Part shown: piece by piece, positions 38,909 through 51,440 of the stretch | Layout of the letters: each line of letters opens with the position of its first letter | Numbering within the stretch: the stretch's first letter is position 1 | Assembly: GCA_009741485.1 (NCBI GenBank) | Contig: CM019215.1 | Coordinates: forward strand, 80,460,720-80,524,719 | Source: Malurus cyaneus samueli | Taxonomy: Eukaryota > Chordata > Aves > Passeriformes > Maluridae | DNA: 64,000 nt | Reading direction: 5' to 3' | Translations under genes and position numbers: made by a program | The notes under the pieces: model-generated | Told to the model about the DNA's origin: nothing | The model's database searches: none | What the model saw: the letters and a program-made list of their open reading frames with translations, nothing else

Positions 38909-38936
38909 TTTTTTTTTTTTTTTTTTTTTTTTTTTT
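38909..38936 (-). repeat. Poly(T) run, 28 bases
   Basis: Pure T homopolymer, bounded on the right by 'gcgctgaac'; a second shorter T-run lies at about 38842-38855. Read on the minus strand it would be an A-tail, but the adjoining minus-strand sequence does not resemble a gene or retroelement I know. Confidence 0.95.
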
Positions 38937-39778
38937 GCGCTGAACTGTCTGCTTCTTCTGCTAGTTTTGTATTAAATTGTCTGTCGTCTGTCTTTTCTTT
39001 CTCAGTGGTCACATCATGTTTCAGAAGTGAAATATCTTTGGAATACTGACTTTTTCCAATAATTTTTTAAGTGACTTAAAAATCCTGCTGCTTTCACTCA
39101 CTACTATATTATTTTCCCAAGCTGTTACCAGATACATTAGGCAGCATCGTGTTTTAGTAATCTGATGAAAATGAGGTGTCCAGAAGCTGAGAAATATTGA
39201 AAACAAACTCCTTCTTGTCTTACCAAAATTAATATGGTTTTGGTTCTGTGGTTACATATCTGATTTAGCACTGTAAATATTAGCTATGAGAGTGGATTAG
39301 TATGTCTACTCCTATTACGCTTTAGTTTATAGTAAAACATTCTTATGTCTTCTGTTTAGTCTAATCTAATTTCCCATGAATACTTGAGTTGTACCCTTAA
39401 CCTGACAGATTTTTTTCCAGTCTGCAAGAGTTGCTTTGTCTTTCAGTATTTACTGAAAGATTTTAATGTATATCAGAGAACTGTAACTTAATCTTACTGT
39501 ACATTGCAATTGAATCCACACTGTTTAGCTGTGGTGTCCTAGGAATTAATTTGGTATGCACAGATAACTGGCCCCAAGTTAACCTGGAGGATGGTTAAGG
39601 GATAACCCAGTGCCATTAACTTTGGGTTCCTTCAGCCATGGGCAATTTGCTCCCAAGAAAAACAGCAGGACTTGAAAGCAAACAATTACAAGATCAGCAT
39701 GAAAAACCCATTAAATCTCATAGAATGTAAAGGTCATATGAAGGTTACCAAGGTGCATATTATAATTTTCTATGAACA

Positions 39779-39800
39779 TACACACACACACAAACACACA
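39779..39800. repeat. Short (CA)n microsatellite
   Basis: 'acacacacacacaaacacac' with one interruption. Confidence 0.85.
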
Positions 39801-40422
39801 GGCAGAGGCAGATATATATGTTTATTTTGAAGGACTTTTTTCTACACTTCAGAAAAGGAAGATAAGGAAAATCTCCTTCATTGCAACCCACAATGTTCTG
39901 TGCTCCTTGCCATCACAAGCTGGCAACTGGGCTGCACACTGAGCTAGTTTACCTAACTTTGGATGCACGATTAGCAAACAGAATTGTATCACAGTGAGTC
40001 CAATTACTCAAATATTGTGCTGTTGTGGTGCTGGAACACTTCACAGTCATTGATTATTCTGTCTTCAGCAAGTATTACCATCTGCACATCGTTGCCTAGC
40101 TACAGAAAAATTAAGTTTATGCTGAGTACCAGATGTGTACCATGGCCTATGAGAGAACCTTGATTCCTACAGGATCAATAGTGGGAAGCTGTCAGACACA
40201 TTGCTGCTCCCTTTCAGTCTTGATGGATAGGTTTTCCTTCCCACATGTAAAACCAAGACACAGGGATAGAGGTAGAGGGGTGGGAAATTGCCGGGGCTCC
40301 CATTTTAGGTATAAATTTATGCATAATCTTGGGGATTCAATCCAGATGACACAAGGTTTGTTGGGTAGGATGAGAAATTGGATGGGTCTCAATTACACAT
40401 CTAGCCTTCCTACTTCACTGGT

Positions 40423-40460
40423 AGCCATTTTCTGTTGGGTTCTATAAACAGAAAATGGCT
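40423..40460. other. Perfect 14-bp hairpin with 10-base loop
   Basis: AGCCATTTTCTGTT (40423-40436) is exactly complementary to AACAGAAAATGGCT (40447-40460), with loop 'gggttctata'. The flanks do not continue the pairing. The total of 38 bases is shorter than a canonical microRNA precursor. It may be a cruciform-prone site, a tiny palindromic element, or chance. Confidence 0.85.
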
Positions 40461-42854
40461 CAGTGTTAAAACACTTTCACAAGTGAAGCAGACTTAAGTT
40501 TTTCTGCTACATTATAATTTTTAGTTAAAGTGCAGGGAATTTCCTTCTGAAGAAACATCATTCTTTCAAGTTAGCAGTTTGTTTTGAGAACAGGAATGTA
40601 GATCTGCCTGTAGATGCAGCAGCAATATTTATCTTTTTTCTTCACTGAGATTTGACATTTTATGATATTTTTACACTGAAATGGAAGGAAAGGCAATGTT
40701 CAAACTTTTTTGCACAGTTCTGCATGCATATCTCCATCCTGATCTGCACAAGATGCTCTTGTTAAAGGAATTAGCCAATAGCATGCATATTTTGTGATTG
40801 CTGCCACCAGGACTAAAAGGAAACCATCAAACTGATTTTCACTTGCACAAACTGGACATAGATATGCAGAATGCAACAGCTAATGTGTTTATCTTCTGTT
40901 TAACATATTCCAGAGTGTGTGTGTGTATCATTGTAGTTATGCAGCTTTCTTTTCATGTATCAGCATTCATAAAGTTCTTTGGAAAGCAGATAAGAAGGAA
41001 GATCATGATAAGCCCTGCTTTGGGTATTAGTGATAGAAATTGGTCATGCTGCCAATATAAAGGTATTTAGAGCCTGTGCACCACTATGGTGCTTATGTTT
41101 TCTTCCTCCAAGAAGCTGCATGTAGCCTAAGATTAATGGAAATATGAAAACAACGTCTAATTTTATGCAGCTAATATTTCAGAAAATATCAAAGCAGTTG
41201 ATGCAGTATCAAATGAACTGCAGAGTGCAATCCGAGTTACTTTTATCTTTCTATACACAGGAGAAATTACCAACTCTATCCATCTACTTTAAGATAAGTC
41301 TCTTCCTAAAATGATTCAACAGTACAATATGCAACTGTCTTATGAAATTTATTTAACACTGTTGTCCCTGGACATGAAATGAATTTCAAGAATGTAGACA
41401 GAATGAATTAATTTTTAACTGTTACCATGATTACAGGTCTAGCTGCACATCTGCTGTCCTTTTGGTCTCTGTAAGTGCATCCACTGAGATATCAATTTTC
41501 AGGCTTTTACCAGACATAACCTAGAAATTATCTTAAACATGGCTCATGAATATCTATTGTACTTACTCGTATGGAGAAATGTGAGCATTAATGAATACAG
41601 TGATCAGTAAACTTTTTGTATCCAAACAGCATTTAAGTGAAGAAAGAAGGCAGACAAAAGTGACTTCAAAGAAGGATGCAGCACATAGGATTCTTTAAAT
41701 TGATGATTCTTTTATAGAATCCACCTGAAGTGGATTTTTTTTTTTTTTTTCCCCAAGCAAACCTATAAAAACCTTTGTGGGTGATTTTTCATATTTTTGT
41801 CTATTTTTCATCTGCTTGAGGAAAAGGAATTTCAATAGCATTTTTGTGTTCACTGTTCTGCCACAGCAAGTGGGACAAAAGGTGGATGGGTAGAGGAATT
41901 CAAGGATAGATGGGTGGATGGGTACAACTTAAAATTATGAACATTAAGAAATGTCCTTTGTTTGAATAAATCGATTTGCTTGAAGTCTGGCTTACCTCAC
42001 CACCACTGAGGTGTTATCTTCTGTTAGCTACTATACACCTCAAGTTAAATCACCCCAATAATTTAACCAGCATATGGTTTTCATATATGTTTGAAGGGTA
42101 CACTTAATTCTATATCAGCTGTATTCTTGATTATAGGTTATGTTCGTCAATGTAACTTAACAAGATCCCTAAACAGTGGAAGGGGTTTTTTTCAGGATAG
42201 GTGGTAATCATTAAAACTTTCAGAGTATGGTGTGTATTATTCCTCAAAAATCTTTAGCATTCTGAGAATATCTTAACACCATGTTTCAGAAAACATGGAT
42301 AGAATTTGATGCTAGTGCAGTCATTTTGAAGGGCCATTGATTTTTATTTAGATTCCCTGATCCTCTAAGGACTTAGGTATGTGCTTAGCTGTCTCCTTCA
42401 TGACCGTGGGCTTTCAAGTATGTGGGACTACAATATAAATATATTTAAGTGTGGGATTTTTTTTGTCTGTGTTTGGGCCTTGTTTTTTATCTGATCCAGG
42501 ATAGGAATTTTGGTCTATTATTCTATAACCTTATGAAAATCCTGATTAGAAGTATGCAAACAAGGAATGAAATAGTACTTAGTTATAGACATTTGCACGT
42601 GTCTTTTGATTTTTGTCATGCTTGGCAATTAGGTTATCAAAGCTATTTACTTGTCAGCAAAGATTTGTTTCTTCTGTTTTATCTTCTTCTATGACTTGAA
42701 AACTAATTGATAATACTAAATTATTTTAGACTGTGATGTTCAAAAGAGCAGGATTAGGGTTTGTCTACTAGATTGAGCAGGAAAAGAAGATGAGCTGAGA
42801 AATATAGTGTATTACATGATAATATCAATAATACAAAAGCAAAGAGCAGGGAAT

Positions 42855-43735
42855 GAGAGAATTATCAAGTTGTTTAAACCCCTTTAAGATCATCAAGTCC
42901 AGCCATTAACCTGACACTGCCAAGTCCATCAGTAAATCATGCTCCTAAAAACTGCATCCCAAATCTTTTAATTACATCCAGGGACTGCGACTCCACCATC
43001 AGCCTGTTCCAGTGCTTGACAATCTTTTGGTAAATAGACGTAGAAAGCAATAAGAACCTGCTTTTCTCCCGGCTAAACAACCCAAACTCCAAAAACTACT
43101 TGTGCTCCAGACCCTTCATCAGCTCTGTTGCCCAGCACCTCAATGTCCTTGTTGGGAGGGGCTCAAAACTGGACACAAGGTTTAAGGTGTGGCTTCACCA
43201 GTGCTGAGGAAGGGGGAGTATCCCTTCCCTAGTCCTGTTGACCACACCATTGCTGATAAAGGCCAGGATACCATTGGCTTCTTGGCCACCTGGGCACAGC
43301 TGGCTCATGTTCAGGGAGTTGTTGATGGCACCCCCAGGTCCTTTTCCAATGGGCTGTTTCCCAGCTACTGTTGCCCCAGGCTGTAGCCCTGCAGGGAGCT
43401 GTGTCCCAAAAGTAAGACCTGGCACTGGGCCTTACTGAACCTCATCTCACTGGCCTCAGCCCGTGGATCCAGCCTGCCCACAGTCCTCTGTCACTTTCCC
43501 ACTCTCCAGCAGAACAACACTCCCACCTGAGCTGGTGTTGTCTGGAGATGCACTGGATCCCCTCATCCAGATCACTGGCAGAGTTATTAAACAGTTCTGG
43601 CCCCAGTACTGAGTCCTGGGGAACCCCACTTATGACCAGCTGCCAGCTGGATTTAACTGCATTTGCACCACTCTCTGGGCACAGGCATAGAGCCATTTTT
43701 GTTTATCCTGGAAAGAGACAGAGAATACACCATGT
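42855..43735 (-). mobile_element. CR1 LINE, 3' part, minus strand
   Basis: The plus strand reads as the reverse complement of a CR1 3' region, with its 3' end at about 42855 ('ctttaagatcatcaagtcca' near 42881). On the minus strand the order is: reverse-transcriptase motif [15 protein letters not shown] (about 43627-43583), 'ctggatgaggggatccagtg', a Lys- and Trp-containing segment, 'gagcacaagtagtttttgga', 'agccgggagaaaagcaggtt', then 'tggaacaggctgatggtgga' and the tail. The usual 'FADDTKLGG' zone is damaged and the piece between 'agccgggagaaaag' and 'ttctttctacg' is shorter than in full copies, indicating an internal deletion. Stops and frameshifts make it a dead copy. Confidence 0.93.
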
Positions 43736-46700
43736 GTGGAACTGAATATAAGGGAAAATATATTTTGTAGATTTCAAATTTTCTGAATGAATCCACAGAA
43801 ATCAGGAGGCAGATGTAAAGTCCATTGGTCAGTGTGTGTAATCTTCCCTCACTGTACCCATCAGAGAGAACGATTTTTATTGTAGTTTTACCAGAGACCA
43901 TGGATATTCAGCTTTAGTCTCATAATTTAATCCCCTGAAATCTTCCAGTGTTGAGCATTGGTGCCAATCACCAATCATGTTGATAGCTATTAAAATCAAA
44001 GTAGCTTAAAGACTGTAACATAATAAATGCTTATTTCTAAAACTCACTCTGGATTCTGCAGCTGAGAAGACACACACACACACACACCCACAACAGAGAG
44101 AGAGAGACAGGGGAGTTAGAAAGGACTGAGTCTCTCACTGTCCTTTATGTGTGAGAGACAGAAAAGCAGAAGGGAAGGCATTAACAGAGCAGTAGTGTGA
44201 GGGAAAACCTCACCCCTACTCAATATTCAACACTTTGAGGAAATAGTTTGCACCAGAATTCAATGGAAAATTAAATACATGTTAATGGAAGAAGCTATTG
44301 ACTTACATTTACAGTAATTAAATGACACAAATCTGACAGGCAGTGGCTATTGTGGATGGGAAAAGTTTCTTCTGTGATGCTATGATTCATTCTTTTAGCA
44401 TATTTGCAGATTGGGGGATGACAGATTTGCTCATCCTGATCCCCACAGAATTTCTACTCAACATTTTAATAATCAGGCTGTGGGTAAAAGGTGAGGGAAT
44501 GTCATCTTATTGAAAGTAGTCAGACCCAAGGGAGGGAACTGTAGGCAAAGTTTCAACTGTAATGGAAGGATCTCAGACTGAGCTTGTCACAAATGTGTAG
44601 CTACTTGGAATGAGGCTACTCTTGATTTCTGTAATTAAAACAAAGTGAAAACACATGGGCTACATAACATGTTTTACCCAGTTTAGCTGCTATACAAATT
44701 TCTATACAGGAATGCGTAGCCATGAGCTGACAAATCCTGCGGAAAAGACTCAAATCAAAAGTGACACCAAAAGCAGAGAGAAGCAAGAGGAGACTCAACC
44801 CATCTTACTTCATTCTTCCTCTTACTAGACTTATCCAAGTTCGCATCCATTCCCCAGTCATACATAGTTACAGAGAATGCTTTCATCCAGTCATCCACCC
44901 TGGCAGTGCAAGTTCTCTTAATTGTAATAATGAGAAAATTAAGTCCTCCTGACTGAATCTTTAGGTCATGTTCTCCACAGAAAACAATAAAACAAAGTGC
45001 AGAAATCATTTGTAAATATGATAGATCACTACCTTACAAGTTGCCAATGGTAATTTTATCATTCTATAGAATTTTTAGGACACTGTAATTTTCTGAGATG
45101 TTTACTGATCAAAACCCTTCATATAGAATATATAGAATAATAAGAATATATATATAATTAATTATAGAATATGAGTAAATATATATAGATTTTTTTCTTT
45201 TGTAATTGTGACACAACTTGGAAGAAGGTTCTGTACTAGCTATGCTTGGTTATTTTCTTCAGAATTCTCACAAATGTCTGACCAAAATATTCAAATGAAA
45301 CACACTGGAATTTTCACATCATGTAACTCCTCATAAATTTTTCAGTGGTAGTCCTTGCACAAATTCTATTTCATAGAATAGAATTAACATCAGCCAATAT
45401 CTGCAGAATCCAAATAAATTTATTTTTAAATTACTGTCAACCTTTTATTTGTTCAATAGAATGCATGATGGCCAAGTATTTTTCAACTAACCAGTAGATC
45501 TTAAAGAATTAATAAAATTTGTGCATAGATTTCAACAGATCTGAAGTATTTATCTTGTCAGTAGTTTCTGTAGTAATAATTTCTGTGAAAAAAGCTTTTG
45601 GCAGGCTCTCAATTTTTAAAGGATCAGAGTAATCTTATCTATTTGAAGAATTAACGTGTTTTTTGGAGGGTTTTTTTGGAGGTGAGTGGGTTGCATTTTG
45701 TCCCTTTCTTGATTGTATTCAATCAGTTTTAAACCTGAATTACATCATGGGAGATTTTGGGGGAGAGGTGGTTTTTAATTCTTTCCTAGTTAGTGCTCCA
45801 TTTGGAATTGATAATGCTTGCTTAGATGACTCTGAAGCTACAGTTAGAAAATACCTAAATATAAAATAGATGCATGAGTGCATCTTGGGAAGGTGGTATT
45901 ATGGATGGAGAGCTGTCATCACATCCTTCACAATTACATTATCATGTGCTCCTGTGGTGTACACCTGTGGCTTGTTGGCACGGTATTTAATTCTAAGGAC
46001 TATTGAACACCATGCATTTTCATAGGGAATCAGCGAGAAGTTATTTAACACAGGTGTTTCTGTAATTGTGATACATTGGGAGATTCACAGCGCTCAGTAG
46101 CCTCCAAAATTACACCCTCCACCTGCATGCTGAAGGAGTCTAACAATACCTCACTGATGCCACTAATAAGCCGTGTTGTGCTCAAGTTAGGCATCTGTGT
46201 GTGTTTATGCTGAACCACGGTTCAAGCATGCTGCAACAAAATGCCTCAGGTATTTTAATATTTGTAATATTTCCATATTTCCAACTATTCCTTCTCTTAA
46301 AGGCCCAGTACCTAAATGAGTTAAATTTTATTTTTTTTTTTCCCCCAGGATGTTTCCAATCTTCCTGGCTTGGACTTCAAGATATCAAGCAAATTTTATC
46401 ACATTCAACCAATATTTTATCAGGAAATATTAGGGTGACTTTGGTTCTTTATAAGAGTAAACATTTTATAATTTTGGTTTGTAAAAGTATCAACTGTGCT
46501 GATTTTATTTATTGTGGGGTGTGTTTGGTTTTGTTTATCTGGGTTTTTTAAAATAAAGACAAAGCTCTTTCCACTTCTGTGAAATGTTTCTATTTGAAAA
46601 CAGGGATTCTAACCAGAGCCTCAACTTCACAAAAGGGAAAGCAAATGCTCCCCTAGAGATCCACCGGACACTGCAGAGTGATCCGTCCAGCTGGCAAGAA

Positions 46701-47479
46701 GAACCTGTGAGAAACAGGATCCTGATGCACCATTGATGGATTTGGTAGCTCACATCTCACCTGCAGGGCAATTAACCAGAGGGAACAATAATCTTTCATA
46801 AGGCCTTGCTTTCCAGAAGGTCATGCTGAGAAATTATACCTTCCTTCTATGTAAAGTGCTAGATTGTAGTACCCATATGTTTGGAAACATACCTCCCTGG
46901 AGTTTTTCCTCATCTCAGTTGTGTAGCTTTCATTACGTATTAACAATGGAAAAGAAAACCTGAATTATGAGTTACAGTATATACACCACTGTGTCACTGG
47001 CAATTGTATTTTATCACTTTTCACAGTATCTGAATGGATTTTGGAGGGAGCAGTGAAATTGACATCTGATAAGCTAATTAATGTGTATAACCACAGTGGT
47101 GCTAAGCTTTTCAAAGGCAAGTTTGCATGTATTTCATATACATAAATGTATCATTTTTAGGAAAGATTGGGTGGTTGTTGTTTTTGATTTTTGGTTTGGG
47201 GGTTTTTCCTTAGCCTTAGTCTTAGAAACAGCCAAGTGAAGTATACCCAAAATTTTCACCAGAGGTTGAAACATTGGAGGTTTGGCAAAGTTCTGTTTTG
47301 CCAAGTAGGAAGCCCTGAGACATGTCAGGCAATTATAAGGAGTGTTGCAAAGCTGATTTGTTCCAGTTTTACTCCTGCTTCACAGTTGTGTAACTATTGA
47401 TTCCCCTGTAGCTAACACTGTAGCTAAATTAAATTAGCTGAAATTCAAATGAAAAAAAACCACAAAGAACTACTATCAA
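43736..47479. other. Non-coding stretch
   Basis: No gene is recognised. It holds a compound CA/GA microsatellite (44070-44108) and an AT-rich patch near 45118-45186. The part at about 45890-46190 is repeat-free and compositionally balanced, possibly conserved non-coding DNA. The 116-codon frame at 46201-46551 spans a T-run and looks like chance. Confidence 0.5.
44070..44108. repeat. Compound (CA)n-(GA)n microsatellite
   Basis: About ten CA units, a short 'cccacaac' break, then about six GA units. This is a typical polymorphic microsatellite of vertebrate DNA. Confidence 0.9.
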
Positions 47480-48830
47480 GATCTAAAATTTCAAAGAACT
47501 GCAGAGAATCTGGTCCAATGTGAGAACTGATATTCCAAGGACTGTCTTAGACAGCATGACAGAAGGCTGACATGGATCAGCAAGGAACTCCTGATTGGGC
47601 TAAACTACATAAAGGAAGAACAGAGAAGCTGGAAGCAGGGATAGGGTAGCAATACAGAAACATTGCCCAAGCATGCAGGAATGGAGCTAGGAAACTCAAA
47701 GCTTGACTGGAACTTGGGAGGGATGCCAAGGATAGCCAGAAAGCCTTCTATAAGCATGCTGGCACCAAAGGATGGTGAAAGAAATGTGGGACTACTTCTC
47801 AGTGGACATGGAAAGATAGTAACAAATTATATGGAGAAAGTCAAGGTACCCAATATGGTTTACCTATTTTTTTTCCCACAGGTTAGGTTTGCCTCGGTGC
47901 CACCCAGATCCTGCAGGAGAAAATTTCACCTGAAATAACAGGTAGGATCCAGTGAAGGTGCAGTTAAACCACATGGACAAACACAAGGTCAAGGGACAGA
48001 CAATGCACGCAAGGGTGCTAGAGGAGTTAGCTCCTGTCTTTGTGAGGCTGCTGATAATTCGAAAAAGTGAAACAATGCACCATCTTGAAGATGGGGAAGA
48101 AGGAGGATCTACAAAACTACAGGTTTATCAGCCTCACCTCATGTTTACTGACCATGTCCTGGTAAATCATCTGTAAAAAACTGGATTCGTATAGAGTGCA
48201 CTTCTCATATATTTCTGAGTGGACTGAGGAAAGGCTGGAGGATGGAGGTGCTGTCCAAGGGACCACATAAGCAGAGAAATGAGATCACAAGAGCTGAATG
48301 AAGTTCAGTTTTGATAAACACATACTTCTGCACCTAAACTCATGCAGGACTACAGTCATGGTGTTGGCTGGCTAGAATTCAACTTCACAGAATGCAGGAC
48401 CCAGGTTTCTGCATGGAAAGCAGTTGAACTGGAGGAGCCAGCAGTGCATCCTTGCAGCAGTGAAGGCCATCCACATGCTTGTCTGAATGAGCAGTAGGAC
48501 AACCAACAGTTCAGGCAGTGGGTTTTGTGCCCCACTCAACTCTTGTGAGATCAAATATGAAGTACTGAATTCAGTCTGAGGATTTTCAGAACAAAACACT
48601 GAGTTACCAGCCAGCTGATATAGAAAGATGAAGCCAGGCTGTTCTCAGAAGTGCACAGTGAAAGCAGGAGAGGCAATGGATTCAAGCTGGAATGGAGAAA
48701 TTCTTATTAGGTATGAGGGAAATATTTTCATCTCAACAGGGGACAATCTGGGATTTCTTCTCTTGGAGATATTTAAACTCAGCTGGACACTATCCTGAGC
48801 AACCTGATGAGAGTGTTTTCACCCATCAGC
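47480..48830 (+). mobile_element. CR1 LINE, long diverged copy with internal deletions, plus strand
   Basis: This is the longest CR1 copy in the window. In order it shows the endonuclease/RT linker ('gatcagcaaggaactcctga', then 'cattgcccaagcatgcagga' near 47663 and 'aatggagctaggaaactcaa'), then 'gaaagccttctataagcatg', the RT start region ('accatcttgaagatggggaa' near 48081 and 'aaactacaggtttatcagcc' near 48114), then jumps to the 'atgaagttcagttttgataa' zone near 48300 and the C-terminal zone ('ccactcaactcttgtgagat' near 48532). It ends with 'tcttggagatatttaaactc' near 48761, a tail of the type seen in older CR1 subfamilies. The jump shows at least one large internal deletion. All frames are broken. 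Confidence 0.85.
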
Positions 48831-49147
48831 TTATGTTTTACTATGATTCTGTAGAAATGCTTGAGACAAACTTTATATTCGGTGGAAAACAGTGGTGGTG
48901 GGAATCGTGTTTGCAGTGACAAGGATGTAGATTTACCTTAATTCTTTTGTAAAATTGATCTACCCTATATTTTACAGTTAATAGAAAATATATCATGATT
49001 CTCTTGAGCAGAATGCATCACTTTAACACCTAGTTCCCTAGATTTCATTAAATCTTTATGACATTAAGTTCTGCTAAGCTCTTCCAGAATGCTAACCATC
49101 TAGAAGCTGGTGCCTGTATAGAATGCATTTATTCAAATAACATTTGT

Positions 49148-49150
<3 letters not shown>

Positions 49151-49178
<28 letters not shown>
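49151..49178 (-). repeat. Poly(T) run, 28 bases
   Basis: Pure T homopolymer followed by 'aataaggc'. No retrogene is recognised on either side. Confidence 0.95.
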
Positions 49179-49182
<4 letters not shown>

Positions 49183-51416
49183 AGGCTTTACCATATACAT
49201 ATAAACAGAATATTAAGAAATTTAAAAATTAAAAGAAAACAAAAAGGACCATATATCTCTTATACTTAAATGATATTTTACTAAACAAAAATTACAAGCA
49301 GCAGCCATAACAAGAAAATAGGGAGATAAAAATGTCTAAAATACAGAGCCATATCCAAAAGTGTTAAACCAAAAAAAAAATTTAAAAAAATAAAAAAAAA
49401 AAAAACTCAACCAATGCCAAACACCTCCTAGGCCTTCTGGGGTAGAAAGAGAAAAAGCCAAAGAGTGCATTTTTCATGGGAATGGAAATTATTACAGATT
49501 TTTTTTTTTTTTATATAAGCATAGTTCTCTAAGATCAGAATTGAACTTGATGCAGTTCAGCTGAAGGCCTTAAAGTCGCACCAAGGAGCAATGAGTACGT
49601 TCTTAAGCACACCATCGAGTTGTTACTTCTCTAATTTGTTCATTCTGTTAAAAAAAGAAACAATCCTGACTCCTGAGCCTCCTCTAGTGTTCTAAAAATA
49701 AAAGAAAGTCACTATAATCAAATCAAAGTACAGCAAAGTACAGAATCATTGATGAATCTTGCCAAGGAGGTATTCTTTAACATACACCTCGGTTTTTTCT
49801 TCCCAATTTTCATGGTGTAAAATGAAAATTTCCACCTGGATTCATATCCCTATGTTTTTCGGTGGTTTTGTGTAATAAAAAATGTAACAGCTCAGCCCTG
49901 CTTTTTTCACAAATACTAGCAATAGTGTTTGAAAATACAAGAAGCAAACAAACAGATCGTACACTCCATTTTTCTGTCTCTGGCAGTGAGCTAATTACAT
50001 TTATCTTGTTCACATTCAGTCATCAAAATTAAAGAAACCATTTGTTAAGATACTTTTATCTTAGTCCTGAATAATCCATCTAATTCTGCTAAATACCTTA
50101 AAAACATATCCCACTCCAATTTTTCTTTCATATTTCATTATATACCTCATCAGTGTTTTGAATATTTCTTTTCCAGTAAGTTGTGTGGGCAGTGACAATG
50201 GAATTGAATCAATACATCTATTTATGACCATTCACTTTTACTGTCAATTTTAATTCTACCTGTATATTTTTAATGTATTACTTCAGTAGAGAAAGAGTCA
50301 GATTTTTTTAAGTTAACATTAAGCTACAGACATGTGGTTTCATATATATGTGCACATATATATATAAAATTCGTAAGGAATAGACATGATAACTATGTAA
50401 CTTGCATGTTCACTTTTAGTCCTCATGACAAAAGACAGAAAATATGAGAGACTATGTTTCTTGAAAAATAAGGAACATTCATAGACCACCACGTATCTCA
50501 TGTAGTTCTGATGACGTCATTTGAATGAGGACTTATTTAAAAACCATGAAAATTATCAAAACCACTTTTTTTTACATTCTTTATCTTCCATTTTCTACAC
50601 CACAACAGATATCAGTTTGGGCTCTTATATTACATTTAAATATAACATTTTATTCATCTAGGCAAAGAAGAATGAAATATAATTCTGCCTCAATTTGAAT
50701 TTAGAAGAAATTAACCCCCTCCCCAAATCCCAAATCCAACTAAGAAATAACATAATTATAGAGCTATTCTCCTTGCTGTACAGTGGGGAAATCAATATAA
50801 ATACTGCTGAAGTCTTTTCAGCCAAACTAAAGCAGCAGTAACACCATGTAACATGTGTAATTAAACAATCTTAGTTTCATGTTTCTTATGGCAAAGCTAC
50901 AATTTATCAAAGCAAGAATTTGGAGGAGTTTCAGTCCTTTTTCTTCTCATATGAATCCACATGTTTACTTTTAATCTACTTCCACATAAAAAGTGATTCC
51001 CTAAAGTCGCAGTTAGTAAGAAATAACAAGTGTAACTTTTTTTTTTACCCAAGAAAAAGCAGGGAGGAAGAATTATTATCAACTGCTGCTTTGATATGAA
51101 AAGGCATCTGAATTGAAAATAATTCACGGCTAATGAAATGAGTAGTCAAGGTTAGGGTAAGGCTATCTTTAGAGTTTTAACTATGATGAATTTACTCTTC
51201 ATCTCCCCCTAAAAGCCAAAAACAGCCTTACATTACCTTGAAGTAGCAGTGGAGTTAGCTTTAAATACTGTTTTATCTGAATTTTAGACCAGGTGGTGAA
51301 AAAGATATTGTGACAGTGTTAGGAAAAGAATTTCCTACTCCTTCATGCTTTCTGAGCTGATTCATTGTCTCCACCTTAAAAGCTGACAGGTTAAACAGGA
51401 ACAATACTGGGGAGGG

Positions 51417-51440
51417 AAAAAAAAAAAAAAAAAAAAAAAA
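51417..51440 (+). repeat. Poly(A) run, 24 bases
   Basis: Pure A homopolymer after 'ctggggaggg'. There is no identifiable retroposed body upstream. Confidence 0.95.

Larger units (their letters stand above)
36127..42854. other. Long non-coding stretch
   Basis: No gene and no interspersed repeat are recognised over about 6.7 kb, apart from simple repeats and one hairpin listed separately. Open frames are at most about 104 codons (40133-40447) without family resemblance. The frame at 38746-39012 is a Lys-run artefact of the T-run at 38909-38936. Confidence 0.5.

Noticed and set aside
38746..39012. 88-codon minus-strand frame with a Lys run that might be a retrogene
   Set aside because: The run is a T-homopolymer in the middle of the frame, and neither side resembles a known gene.
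43195..43696. Frames resembling parts of a reverse transcriptase
   Set aside because: They are fragments and antisense shadows of a dead CR1 copy, not a separate gene.
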